This document shows positions 33,561-44,562 of a stretch of 64,000 nt of DNA, in pieces. The stretch is from Macrosoma leucophasiata. Taxonomy: Eukaryota; Arthropoda; Insecta; Lepidoptera; Hedylidae. Numbering within the stretch: position 1 is the stretch's first letter; each line of letters starts with the position of its first letter. The position numbers and the translations under genes were made by a program. Where the stretch lies: contig JAWQUS010000025.1 in the NCBI GenBank assembly GCA_036365455.1, forward strand, positions 21,364,001 to 21,428,000, written 5' to 3'. The notes under the pieces were generated by a model. It ran no database searches and was not told the DNA's origin. It worked only from the letters and a program-made list of their open reading frames with translations.

Positions 33561-33714
33561 ATGAGTCACCTACACTGACATATCGTTCATGTACACAAGT
33601 CTAACCATAACTAGGTGCCGATTTATTTCATTGATCATTAACAGAGACCATGATGTCTTATTTCGATTCAATAAAGATACTGAACACATTTTATTTATAA
33701 AATAAATAATAATG

Positions 33715-34020
33715 GCAACCCATTATACCGATGTACGAGTCTCTACCATTTTTTGGGGGGAGGCCTGGAGCTTACTCCACCACGCTACTCCAATGCGGGT
33801 TGGTGGAGATACGGGTTAGTGGCCAACTTGCTGATTTCAAACCGCCCGACCCAAAATAAGGCCTCCGACAAGGTTTAACGACTGCTATCTATCGATAGCA
33901 ACCGGGACCGATTTTTAATTTGCCACTTGCGGTCACCCATCACACACCCGACCGCGGCCGTATCGCTTGACCGAGTTAATCGCTACCGATCTACACCAGC
34001 CGCGAGGCCATTATACATTT
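33715..34020 (-). mobile_element. (ATT)n-tailed retroposon-like family, copy
   Basis: Starts with aataataatggcaaccc and includes caatgcgggttggtggagat, tctatcgatagcaaccggga and ctacaccagccgcgaggcc, which is the reverse of the element's 5' end. Confidence 0.65.
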
Positions 34021-34959
34021 TATTTAATTTGTCCTATATAACAGCACATATGTAGAAAAGAGACAAAGCTAAAAGTAACTCTGTTTACTACGTAAGTCGA
34101 CTAACAGCCTAACTCGCATTGTATAACCATAGGTTGGTCTGGTCTAGTGAAGTGCCCCCTTCATTAGCTCTATTGTGGAATTACTCTCGAATAGGAAGTT
34201 GAATTTAATTTGCATCATAAAGTGGACTTCATAAATTGTCCTTTGTCGGCTAAATATATGGATCCGAGAGGCGTATACCTTTTATCCAGTGATAAAAGCA
34301 AAAGTTTCATGGTAAAATTATTTAAAAGCGTAACTTTACGCCTGTGTTCCCGGAAAGCAGAATTATGTATGCAAACCAAGTATAATTTTCTTCACTCACA
34401 CATCGAATATAAAATGAGCTATTACCTATTTGGTTAGAAAATATGTATCGATACTTAATTTTTGACGTCGGCACTTGACGACTAGGGATTTCAATCCCGC
34501 AAAATGGGCTCCACCGTCCCCGCGGGATCCCGCACCCCTTATCAATCTGGTGGATCCCGCAACTTAAAAACGCGAATCCGTGGATTCCGCTAATTAATTT
34601 GCTGCTAAAACGTGAAGTTTCGCGAGAAAGCAGTAGTTCACTCTTAATCTCATGTTTAATGAGATTGATTATCTTATCTGTTTTTAGATGTAACGTTTAA
34701 ATTAAACGGAACTAGATGCGAAACATTAAACAAATTTAGGTCATTTAAATCTGATTTGATTACTAATTATTCTTACTTACTTAACTATAGTTTTATTAAT
34801 ATTTTTTCAGAAAACAAATAGTTTTACACACAACATGTGAAACAAATTTTATTAAAAAACACTTTAAGGTCCCTATTGACTTTTTTCTACTGAAAGAGAA
34901 TTCTTCCACTCTAATAAACTCAATAAACTGTGAAGGCAAAATTAGACAGTGAGGTGTGG

Positions 34960-35034
34960 ACTTCGGTAGCTCAGTAGGTGAGAGCGACTGGACTAGTAAT
35001 CCCAGTGGTCGCAGATTCAAGTTCCGTATTAAGT
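34960..35034 (+). mobile_element. diverged tRNA-like head of the ACTTCAG family
   Basis: acttcggtagctcagtaggtg and gactggactagtaatcccag match the tRNA-like unit with many substitutions. The acceptor 3' side is ttaagt, and the tail aaaattttatttccatttta resembles that of the 307-bp unit, but the rest of the unit is absent. An older, solitary SINE form. Confidence 0.6.
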
Positions 35035-35162
35035 CAAAATTTTATTTCCATTTTATTTTCAAAATTGTATCTATTGTTCTTAGCTTTATATTTTTTTGTA
35101 GCTTGTCGTAAATAGACAAGTCTGGAATTTCAAAAAACCAAACAAATTTAAAATTTTAATAC

Positions 35163-35338
35163 CTACTTATATTATAAATACGAACGTAACTCTGTCTGTC
35201 TGTCGGTTACCTTTTCACGCCCAAACGACTGAACAGATTTTAATGAAATTTGGTACAGAGATAGAGTTGACTTTGAGAAAAAATATAGGCTACTTTTTAA
35301 ACGACATCCACGCGGGCGAAGCCGCGGGAAACAGCTAG
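35163..35338 (+). mobile_element. Helitron-like non-autonomous element, about 175 bp
   Basis: Starts near tatattataaatacgaacgt and ends with a strong hairpin (gcgggcgaagccgcggg), then aaacagctag followed by T. The hairpin and CTAG/T terminus are Helitron traits. gtctgtctgtc at 35194-35205. Confidence 0.5.
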
Positions 35339-35702
35339 TTTCAAATATGTTACAATGTAGACCGATCTTCTTAATCCACATTTCAACTCTAGCTACTTTT
35401 ATTTCAAAAAATAACAATTAATTTTGCAAAACATTTGTTAACCACCAAGATAACAATTATGCTAATTCAATGACACCACAAACCCATACATGCAAATGTA
35501 ATGAAAACTAGCACATTTAATGTAAAACTTGCATTCGTACAAATTGCATACAATTCATAGAATCCCCATAATGTTGCCGTGGCGTGCGATTGCAATCATA
35601 CATTCTCTATAATTTAGCGATTTGAAAGCAATTTTAAAAGGCATGCATATTATGGCGTACACACAAATATGATACCTTTATGGTACTAAAATACAAAAAA
35701 AA

Positions 35703-35910
35703 TAAAAATACGCTTACACTCACAGCCCCACAGTAGGTATAAACCTGTGTCGTGGGTGCCGTTGAAACATACAACACATACACAAACACCCAGACCCGAA
35801 ACAAATATCTGTAGGCCATACAAATCTTTGTTCCGGAGCGGGGATCGAACCCGCAACCCTTCGAATCAAACGGTGGTTTCGCACCGCTGGACTAACCGGG
35901 TCGTCAAATA
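35703..35910 (-). mobile_element. tRNA-derived SINE (GACGACCCGG head)
   Basis: Nearly identical to 377-578, with B box gggttcgatcccc on the minus strand. The tRNA-like head ends at 35910. Confidence 0.75.
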
Positions 35911-35989
35911 CTGTACTGGTACTGTAGGATAATTGCGCTACTTTTTGAAATCGGCCTAAAATGTACAGAAGATCATATACAGAAAGAAT

Positions 35990-36330
35990 CATGGCATGTT
36001 TCATACATAGATTTGTACAAAAAAAGTTAGAAAAAATTACAAGATAAAACGAATTGGGAATACTATCTAGGAAATCTGATGAACATTTTCTGGTATTTAA
36101 AATATTTTTAAATCACCGGAATAAAAATCGTCTTTCCTAGCAACAGTAGAAGCACTCCATACTAAAGTTCAATTTCAATATTTTATTCCGGAGAGTTAAA
36201 AATATTTTAATTATCAGGAAATGTTGTTTAGGTTCGCTGGATAATATTTCCATGCTGTTTTACCGTGTACCTTTTTTTCTTTTTTTCTGTACAAATGTTG
36301 GCATGATCCTTTGAAACTTCTGAGATTATT
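35990..36330. mobile_element. MITE with long AT-rich inverted ends, copy 1 (inverted relative to 40630)
   Basis: Left end tttgtacaaaaaaagttag; right end tttttttctgtacaaatg. Subterminal inverted blocks are tatctaggaaat and gctggataatatt, and ggaataaaaat and attttattccgg. The whole element matches 40630-40960 in the opposite orientation. Confidence 0.7.
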
Positions 36331-36429
36331 TCCAGAGTGAGTAATAGATTATTTCAATGTTTAATCTTTGACCATTAAGTATTATACCTATATTAAAAAT
36401 AAAATATTACGTTACCTACTTTGATATTT

Positions 36430-36636
36430 CTTATTTCTTTTGACGTGACAACGTCTTAAATTAGGTTGCGGCTCGGAGTCACTCATGAAAAAGTGTAACG
36501 CCCGGTAACGTAACGATGAGTCACCGAACGAGGGAGAGGCCTGCCGGACCGGCGAATGCCTTTCTACCGAGAAAAAGACGTTGTCACGTAAAATCTTCGC
36601 CCGTAAAACCGACTTTACAGGTAACCAGTTTTTTTT
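36430..36636 (-). mobile_element. MITE-like repeat with acgtgacaacgtctt inverted motif, copy 2
   Basis: Very close to 13268-13470 in reverse, so recently active or conserved. Confidence 0.6.
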
Positions 36637-36639
36637 CAA

Positions 36640-36722
36640 ATATTTTTTTATGTAATGGAAGTGGCAAACAAATATGCAGTTCACATTGATGTTAAGCGAT
36701 GACTGCAGCCTATAAGCATCCT
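36640..36722 (-). repeat. poly(A)-tailed SINE-like family, 3' fragment
   Basis: ttttttatgtaatggaagtg, then gcagttcacattgatgttaa and ctgcagcctata; stops at 36722. Confidence 0.55.
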
Positions 36723-37686
36723 ATAGCTAAGTTAAAGTTAAAACAGATGATGCAAGCCGAAAAGTAATTGCTGAGTTGCTAAGCGCAAATCTCGTGAACT
36801 GATTTCGAGAAGGGTTATATGAAAGAAAAATATATAAATAAATGCACGAAAAATTCACCTTTAAGAATATTAAACGACCATATTGATGTTTCTAATATAA
36901 ACCTTACTATGCTTTACATAACGGTCAATATCGTTTGGTACAATAATATCGATTGACAGCAGGTACAATAGATGTGCAATAGCATGCGCGCTGCAATTAC
37001 GGTTTCAAACAGATAAATCTGTGATAAAAATGAATAGATAAAATTAGGTACCCACCTACATTACAAGTATTGCAACCTAAATTGTACCCGCACGAAGCCA
37101 GGGCGGGTCGTTAGTCTTAACCCATTCCCTGTCCCATCTCAAATACAATTCAAAAGTTTAAAATAATGCAAATAATAAATACTTTAAGATAGCTCACATG
37201 TGATTCGTGGGACGAGAAACCTGTTAATATTATTGAACTATACATATTGATATAACTGTCTTACCGGATATACCGCAGCATTTAACGCAAGCACTTAGAA
37301 ACTGATAGATTATGTAAAGTGATGTTGACCACACACGGATTTGAGCATGCAACATGAAACATACAACCAAATTCAGTTTTGATTCCATCTCAGCCCAGAG
37401 ATCAGGAACCCGTTTAGGGCGTATGTGTTTCCATGACTTACACACGAGCATTCTATTGCAGTATCAGCCCATTAATACTAAACCGGCTGGGTGATGCCGC
37501 AAATACCATAACCACATAACCACAACGTATACAAATGAAGAGAGAAAATGACGAAAGAAACTAAAATTAAGCGTTTCGCTATGTAAAGCCAAGGAAAATG
37601 GCACCTTTATCAGCTATTTGTTACAGCAATTGCTGCAACGCTGATATTCTAAAGTTAAATTCAATTAATTTAATATTGTATTCCTA

Positions 37687-38095
37687 CTAGCTGACCCGGT
37701 GGACGGGCCACGTAGGTAGTGTTATTACTTTTAGGAGTCACAGCGACAGCTCCTCTCTTTCTAACACCTATGCGTCCGATAAATTGCATATTATGATCCA
37801 GTGACGAAATGACCGCTGTCGCGTACGCACGTAATTAGCGAGTGCCTTGTGATTAACAATATAACATTACGGATCCCGAAGATAAGCGCAAGGGATAATC
37901 CAGGAGGCCTCCTGTAAATAAAACTGTGTTTTTTACTGATTCCCTTCAATTCCTTCATATTTTCTTTCTCATTTTAAACCTTCCCTGGACTTTCACAAAT
38001 CATTCAAAACCAAAATTAGTCAATTCGGTAAAGCCGTTCTCGAGTTTTAGCGAGACTAAAGAACAGCAATTGATTTTTATATGTATTACCTTCAA
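37687..38095 (-). mobile_element. Helitron-like non-autonomous element, longer relative
   Basis: The minus-strand 5' part (aaaaatcaattgctgttc, gctaaaactcgagaacggc) is that of 43994-44262, and the 3' end is gggtcagctag followed by T (37687). The 3' portion is different, indicating a sequence swap or end capture. Confidence 0.5.
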
Positions 38096-38384
38096 AACTT
38101 ATGAACTGTATAATGTCGCTGAGCTAAACATTAATAAAAAAGCAAAAGCGGATACAAATGACGGACAAAACTATACTAAAGTTGGCTGCAATCCTAAATC
38201 TAGTATTGTTTCGTGTTACAAATTGCATCCATTACACGATATGAAAGACAATATTAAAAGAACAGCATTCACGATTTGCAGAATTTAATTTGGCAGAATT
38301 AGGCATACATTACAGCGTGTTCTAAGAAGCTAAACATAGTATAACAACATGTTTACTTTTATTTATTAAAACCTATTGTAATAT

Positions 38385-38495
38385 TCATCATCCCAGCCGA
38401 AAAACGTCGACCGCTGGACAAAGTCTTCCCCACAGACTCCCACAACAGTGATGTGTGTCATTAGGGCAAAATATGCCATAATCGCCAGGCTTGGC
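38385..38495 (+). repeat. dispersed repeat (cagccgaaa..cgctggacaaag), left part
   Basis: Colinear with 58705-58815; continues after the hAT-like MITE at 38788-38880 (gacgctgctgcccatcc). A reverse copy is at 60303-60465. The MITE therefore landed in an older repeat. Confidence 0.6.
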
Positions 38496-38787
38496 CATAG
38501 AGCAACACGGGCCACCGGCCGCGGCGGACTGGAGGGGAGTAGTCATAGCGTTTATTACCGATGCAAAATAGTCTGTCATTTTTCGCGGGGGGAAATGCGT
38601 GCGACACACACACAAATCGTCTAATACTACGAAACTCACACCTTGACTTTAACAAAAATACAGAAACAATTTCACGCACACATTTAAACATCTAGGCGAC
38701 AGGTATAGGCCCATTTGGGCTTGTACTTTGACAGAGGGAAAGCCTGCATATGGATACTCCCCTCCGGTGTTGCTCTATGGGCTTGGC
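38488..38787 (+). mobile_element. hAT-like MITE with perfect 8-bp target duplication
   Basis: Element 38496-38779 (284 bp) starts catagagcaacac and ends gtgttgctctatg. ggcttggc flanks both sides (38488-38495 and 38780-38787). Eight-base duplications and CA...TG short inverted ends are typical of hAT. There is no transposase, so it depends on another element. It lies 560 bases from the receptor exon at 39340. Confidence 0.88.
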
Positions 38788-39339
38788 AGGCAGTAGCGGT
38801 AGTTTTTTCGCGAGACGCTGCTGCCCATCCCGCGTTGTTATATTTACCTACTATCGCCTTATTGATATGGATTGACCACCATTGTTCAGTTGACAGTGAA
38901 TTGTTATACAGTAATACCCCGACTTATACTACCTCGTTTTACGCGAATTCTGAGATACCTACGCGGATTTCTTTGAATAATACCGCACGCATCGGTTTCT
39001 TCGCTCCGCTCGGTCAGTTTGTTCCGCTTTGTTCTGAAGTTCGCGTATGCATATTAAAATGTCATACGAAAGATCAAAAATGGGAAATTTGAACCTAGTA
39101 TTTATTTGCAAATCTGAACCCCGACTTACACGTTTTCGACTTACACTGCTATCGCTGGGTCCCACCTACTTAAGTCTGAGGTATTCAAATAAAAAATAAT
39201 AATAATGCATCAACATGCAGCATTAAAATGAATTTTCTGCTAACAAAAAATAAAAACGTGAACATTTAGACAACCAGTATATTATTATCAATCACCAATG
39301 TTCCAATTTGCAGCCAATCTAAGATCTAATAACACTTAC

Positions 39340-39463
39340 CTCGAATCCTGAAGCCAAAGATCTCTCGTGTCTATTGGAGGCAGTTCGGTTTCCGTTGAAG
39401 CCGCCGAATGCTGAGGGGTCCCTCCTCTGGCGCCGAGAAATCTTCGCCACGTGCAACGACGTT
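39340..39463 (-). CDS. 5-HT2B: 5-HT2-type serotonin receptor, third-intracellular-loop exon
   Basis: Seen: 124 bases between a consensus acceptor (acaattcacag) and a strong donor (GAG|GTAAGT). The first two bases complete a Glu codon with the G left by the exon at 58152. Forty codons follow, and two bases remain to complete an Arg codon with the exon at 22649. The peptide is basic, then Ser/Thr-rich: RRCTWRRFLGAR, then a stretch with STETE, then DTRDLWLQDS. The RRCTWRR motif is the recognisable part of loop 3 in insect 5-HT2B-type receptors as I remember them. The other two frames contain stops or give no receptor match, so phase fixes the reading. Loop 3 is where G proteins, kinases and arrestins act, so this small exon is a plausible regulatory cassette. 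It is enclosed by two nested pairs of inverted MITEs (see findings). Confidence 0.8.
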
Positions 39464-39544
39464 CTGTGAATTGTTTTGTTATTAATGTCACAGAAATCTA
39501 AATAATCATTTAAATGCATAAAAGCAAAAGGTCACGTGATACAA

Positions 39545-39775
39545 AATTTCTGTTTTTATGTCTAAAGGTTGACGAATAGGTGAACGGGCCACTTGAAAGT
39601 GGCCCGGATCGCCTATGAACATTTGCAACACCAGGGGAGTTGACGCAACTTTTGAAGAACCCCATAATTATTGTAGCACCGAGGGAAGAGAAAGAACACT
39701 TCAGAGAGAAGTTCGTTCCACAATTTACACGTTCTAGGCAGAAACTGTTGCGAAAACCGACGACGTATTGTGCTA
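39545..39775 (-). pseudogene. LINE 3' fragment (same family as 57000-57440)
   Basis: Reverse strand: gttcgttccacaatttacac, catttgcaacaccagggg and gcctatgaac blocks match 57000-57220. The coding frame is disrupted. Confidence 0.55.
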
Positions 39776-39867
39776 TTTTTGGTTGCTTTATTTCGTCAAA
39801 AGAATACAGATTTTAAAGATAGGTATTTCGCTTTAAAATCTTCCAGATTAAAAAAGATCACAATAAG

Positions 39868-40123
39868 TACAGTGCTCAACAATAAATATTGCACATAGAG
39901 CCCAGGAAGGAGACTTCGGCTTATATCGGGTCTGTAGAGCGTTATCTCTTACGCACCGTACCTATTTGACGTTTATCGAACATTTTGGTCAAGTATTGAC
40001 CAATACCGGACTGTCAGTGCTTACGTAGGCAGTTTGCAAGAGAGATAACGCTCTACGAAGTCGAAACGAGCCGATCGTCTCTTTCGCAAATCCGATGTGC
40101 AATATTAATCATTGAGTACTGTA
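39868..40123. mobile_element. Tc1/mariner-type MITE
   Basis: The 252-bp element (39870-40121) runs from CAGTGCTCAACAATAAATAT to the imperfect inverse ATATTAATCATTGAGTACTG and is flanked by TA on both sides (39868-39869, 40122-40123). Inner inverted blocks gtagagcgttatctctt and gagataacgctctac add to the hairpin. It has no coding capacity. Confidence 0.75.
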
Positions 40124-40158
40124 TGTATCTATTATTAACTAAGCTCTCTCGGTTATCT

Positions 40159-40467
40159 AGTAGAACCATAGAGCAACACCGGAGGGGAGTAGCCATATGC
40201 AGGCTTTTCCCTCTGCCAAAGTACAAGCCCAGATCGTCCTGTAGCTGTCGCCTAGATGTTTAAATGTATGCGTGAAATTGTTTCTGTATTTTGTTAAAGT
40301 CAAGGTATGAGTTTCGTAGTAATAGACGATTATTGTAGTGTGCGTGTGTGTCGCAAGCCTTTCCCCCCGCAAAAAATGACAGACTGTTTTGCATCGGTAA
40401 TACACGCTATGGCTACTCCCCTCCGGTCCGCCGCGACCGGTGGGCCGCGTTGCTCTATGAGTAGAAC
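40159..40467 (-). mobile_element. hAT-like MITE, inverted copy with perfect 8-bp duplication
   Basis: Element 40167-40459 (293 bp), flanked by agtagaac at 40159-40166 and 40460-40467. Opposite orientation to the copy at 38496-38779, with the receptor exon between them. Confidence 0.88.
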
Positions 40468-40629
40468 TAGCTATAATTGTTTCGCTCAGTTATCTTCACT
40501 GATCGGGTGTAGGTGCTATTAGGATTTGTCTTGTCCATAATATATTCAGACCCCTGCAATTTGGTAATGTGTCGCCGATGACCACAGTGGACTTGTCGTC
40601 TATTTAAAACTGGCAAACAGAATTTGCAA

Positions 40630-40960
40630 AGGATCATGGCAAGATTTGTACAGAAAAAAAGAAAAAAAGGTACACGGTAAAACAGCATGGAAATATTATC
40701 CAGTGAACCTAAACAACATTTTCTGATACTTAAAATATTTTTAACTCTCCGGAATAAAAATGTTGAAAATGAACTTTAGTATGGAGTGCTTCTACTGTTG
40801 TTAGGAAAGACGATTTTTATTCCGGTGATTTAAAAATAATTTACATACCAAAAAATGTTCTTTAGGTTCCCTAGATAATATTTCTAATCCGTTTTACCTT
40901 GTAACTTTTTCTAACTTTTTTTGTACAAATCAATGTATGAAACTTGCCATGATTCTTTCA
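40630..40960. mobile_element. MITE with long AT-rich inverted ends, copy 2
   Basis: atttgtacagaaaaaaag to ctttttttgtacaaat; the inverse of 35990-36330 with scattered substitutions. Confidence 0.7.
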
Positions 40961-41394
40961 TTACATAATAACATCTTTAGCTTACTTATATTTACTTTTT
41001 TATGAGTATTTAATATAAAAACATAACACTAAACATATTTTACCAAGTTAGTTTAAATGTCTTCAATTATAATCTTTAAAACTGTGTGATAAATACTTTA
41101 ATCAAATGATAAAATTAAACAAAATTTCGACCTGTCTTTATTGTGAATTTTAGTCAATGGGAAATTAAAATGACTTCAGAACTTTTGGGTATTCTCTTCC
41201 GTCTAACTAAATTTAATTAACATTTGGGTATACATCTGTCACGGTTCTCGTGTCCCATGAAATATTCCATGGAGTTATTCAAACTTATTATTTAAAATTA
41301 TACAGTTGGGAAATTGTACGAATATAATATGTTATGGACCCAGTAATAAAGGGACAATTTTCATGTCCGTGCTTTACGAATAATGATAAGATAT

Positions 41395-41515
41395 TTTTTT
41401 ATGTCATGAAGTGGCAAGCAAGCATAAAGTTTACATTGATGGTAAGTTCTAGTATGGTAGTTCTAAGTACCCAGCGGTGGGACGTATAATAGGTTGCCAT
41501 TATTATTATTATTAT
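41395..41515 (-). repeat. fused fragments of the poly(A)-tailed and (ATT)n-tailed families
   Basis: 41395-41450 (tatgtcatgaagtggcaagc) is the tail of the SINE-like family in reverse. 41468-41515 (cagcggtgggacgtataat, then gttgccattattatt) is the forward 3' end and (ATT)n tail of the other family. Confidence 0.5.
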
Positions 41516-42091
41516 TAAGGAGTAATGTGAAGCGAAATACAACCACTAATATCTCACTCTATATAGCAGCAAAACTGTTCCCTTCATCGGAAGACCTAAC
41601 AATTCGATTCTCCACTTAGCGTTCTCATAGAAAACCAATACAGTTAGAAAGGCAATATTTATTAAACCCTCCATTCACCATCGCGACCATCAAGAACTCA
41701 AACTCATTCACTTAGCTACCATAAGTCAAGAACACAATCAATATTGTTTTTATTATTAATATCCTACTTGATAGAAATACAAGGCGACATATTCATAGAC
41801 GTAGCTGGCTTGAAAGCAAATATTGGTGAACCCTCGACCTCAACGACATTTTGGTGAGACAATATATCAAACGTGAAAGCTTTTAAGGGATTACTATTGA
41901 ACATAATCTAAGTGTCCGGCGAAATAACGGACTATCCTGGAATATTGAGTTATGGCGATGAATGGGGATCGGTTAAGGGTATAATCGGGTCGACTTTGGA
42001 TGCCTTAACTTGCTCAGGGTTTGTGAAGATCAATGCAAAATTGTAATCAGCATAATATTGGTTTAATTCTGATAAAGTTTATGTTTTTTTT

Positions 42092-42308
42092 AATGTAATG
42101 GAAGTGGTAAACAAGCATGCAGTTTACATTGATGTTGAGTGATGACTTCAGCCTATAGACCCCCACACAAAGGCCAAGATCAAAATGCAGATGCGTTACC
42201 ACTCCTGAGGCTTAAAGTGTTATGCCTCTGTGCCGGAAATTACAGGGTCGTACATTACCACTTGGCTGGAACACGAGAGTGCTGAACACTACCATTTACC
42301 GGCAAGTA
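42092..42308 (-). mobile_element. poly(A)-tailed SINE-like family, head-truncated copy
   Basis: From the reverse poly(A) at about 42092 (tttaatgtaatggaagtgg) to accggcaagtatatt. Forms a head-to-head inverted pair with 42398-42632 across about 90 unrelated bases. Confidence 0.7.
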
Positions 42309-42397
42309 TATTAACGTTAAATGTTACATAATGTATCTAATTTCATAATAATATATTGGCATAAACCAAAGTTAAACTTGGAGACTTTATTTTTATA

Positions 42398-42632
42398 CAC
42401 CGCATTACCTAATATACTTCCCGCTAAATGGTAGTGTTCAGCACTATCGTGTTCCGGTCAGGTGGTAATGTACGGCCCTGTAATTTCCGACACAGAGGCA
42501 TAACACCTTAGGCCTCAGAAGTGGTAAGGTATCTGCATTTTGACCTCTGGTCATTGTGTGGGTGTCTATAGGCTGCAGTCATCACTTAACATCAATGTGA
42601 ACTGCATGCTTGTTTCCACTTTTAAAACATAA
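42398..42632 (+). mobile_element. poly(A)-tailed SINE-like family, head-truncated copy
   Basis: From caccgcattacctaatatac to the poly(A) at 42632. It starts at nearly the same internal point at which 42092-42308 stops, suggesting a single longer inverted structure. Confidence 0.7.
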
Positions 42633-42892
42633 AAAAACAAAAAAAAATTGTTCTAATTACATGTGTTAATTAATATCCGTGTAAACTCTGGACACTGGAC
42701 AACAAGCTAATGTAACTCGTTTCTTTTTAAAAAAAGGTGTAGGTACGACATAGTTATGAATAAGTTTCTATTTGTTTGTGAACCGATATTTCCTTGTTCC
42801 CTTTTTATTTCGTGCATCAACGAGTTTTGATGATTCAAATAACAACAAAGGACATAGGAGCAGAAAAACAAATTTATAACGTATATAAAAAA

Positions 42893-42992
42893 GTACGCTT
42901 ACACTCACAGCCCCACAGTAGGAATAAACCTGTGTCGTGGGTGCTGTTGTACACAAACAATACATACACAAACACCCAGACCCGAAACAAAT
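42893..42992 (-). mobile_element. tRNA-derived SINE fragment (GACGACCCGG family)
   Basis: Only the 3' body remains (acgcttacactcacagcccc to gacccgaaacaaata); the tRNA-like head is missing. Confidence 0.65.
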
Positions 42993-43010
42993 AGTATTTT
43001 ATAACATAAA

Positions 43011-43976
43011 CTAGCTGCCCCGACGAACTTCGTATCGCCTTGGAAATATTTTAAAAAAAGGGTAAAGAATTGCTTAAAAAAAAATTTTTGAGTATGATCC
43101 TACCGCAGAATCATTTCGTTCATCCAGAAGCCTACCTATAAAATTATTATAATAATAATTAAATTTTTATAGTTTTTTATATTGATTTTTTATTTTTTGT
43201 AGTAATTTCGCGTGACGTGCTGCAGTTTTGTTACGATATTTCCTAAGTTTTTACATTTTTCTTCATTAAAAATTAAAATTATCAAACATAACGAAAATGC
43301 AATAAAACATTTTTTAGAGTGAAAATAAGTGACAGAGCTTTATTTTCTATGAATTTTAATTTTCCTTTTTTTTAATAAATGTTTTATTAATTTTATTATT
43401 TTATTATTACCTCAATTTTGTCCAAATATTTGAAAAACGCCGGGCGGTCACTTATCCCTGGCACACATTGTATATCAAATTAAAACCAATTTTGTTTTCT
43501 CGTTATTATGATATACAGGAGCCAAATTAAATCGGCGGCAAACAAGAGTTGCTGGCTGTTAAAGATAAAAAAAAATAATTAAACGTAATTGCATCCAAAT
43601 TTTGATTGGCAACCTAGTGGATATACTCGTATATTCTCTAGATTATAAATATGCATAAAAAACAGCATCCATCCGTTCATAAAGTATAATGACTAAATTT
43701 TGCATGGGAATTAGTGATTTTTCCCGCAGTCAAAAGTTCTTGCGTCTAAATATTGGCCAGGCTTAGTATTTATACACCACAAAAAGTTTCATTCGAATCC
43801 GTCCAGTAGTTTCGGCGATTAACTTGGACAAACAGACAAACAGACAGACAAAAAAAATAAAAAAACATTTAAAAGTGTTCTAATACTATTTTAACGTCGC
43901 CCCCAATTAGTATTTCGTAAATATATTCGATGTACAGACACACGGGTTTTCCTGTTTTATTATACATATATATAGA
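43011..43976 (-). mobile_element. Helitron-like element, about 965 bp
   Basis: Minus strand: 5' TCTATATATATGTATAATAA (43976) and 3' end with hairpin-forming ggcgatacgaagttcgtc, then ggggcagctag, preceded and followed by A/T as Helitrons require (A|TC...CTAG|T). Internal blocks gtctgtttgtctgtttgtcc and cgaatgaaactttttgtgg. No helicase or Rep coding sequence, so non-autonomous. Confidence 0.6.
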
Positions 43977-43993
43977 TTACGATATCGATTCTA

Positions 43994-44262
43994 TCTATAT
44001 ATATAAAAATCAATTGCTGTTCGTTAGTCTCGCTAAAACTCGAGAACGGCTGGACCAATTTGGATAATTCTGGTTTTGATGATTTTTGCAAGTCCAGGGA
44101 AAGTTTTAAGGGTAAGAAAATATGAAAAAATTGAAGGGTAGTTAGGAATAGTTAAAACCACAATTTCATTTTCCCATACAAATAGTCCGTATTAATCAAA
44201 CTTTTGAGTCTTGACACATTATTTCATTGTAAGGCAATACGAAGTTTGCCGCGACAGCTAGT
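43994..44262 (+). mobile_element. Helitron-like non-autonomous element, about 270 bp
   Basis: A|TCTATATATATAAAAATC at the start; hairpin GGCAATACGAAGTTTGCC, 11 bases, then CTAG|T at the end. The best-preserved member of its family here (see 14518-14794). Confidence 0.7.
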
Positions 44263-44562
44263 AACATATAAAAGAAGTGCCTCTCTTAAACCCAACAGCT
44301 ACAGTAACCGAAATAAATATAAATCTGACAAAACCGTTAGTGTACACTAAGCCCACGGCTTTCAAACGACCATCGAATACGAAAAGCCGATAGACGCAGC
44401 TGGTAGGTAAAATGCAATATTACGACTGTTGTTTTTTCCATGAATAAATGGCTGCCATTCAATCCAATGTTGATGGTTGTTTTTAAGTGATGAAAGTAAT
44501 AAACGGGCATACATCAATAAAATATTCACTCATTTCATATTATGTGTCAATTAAAGTGAACT

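Larger units (their letters stand above)
22650..39339 (-). other. last intron of the receptor gene
   Basis: Bounded by the donor at 39339 (GTAAGT) and the acceptor at 22650. It holds the tRNA-like array at 24546-28694, a LINE 3' fragment at 31745-32550, MITEs, Helitron-like pieces and SINE-like copies listed separately. The stretches 22660-23290, 23680-24540, 28700-31225, 32555-33255, 34025-34480, 36730-37080, 37120-37680 and 38890-39335 show no gene and no repeat I can name. Confidence 0.75.
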
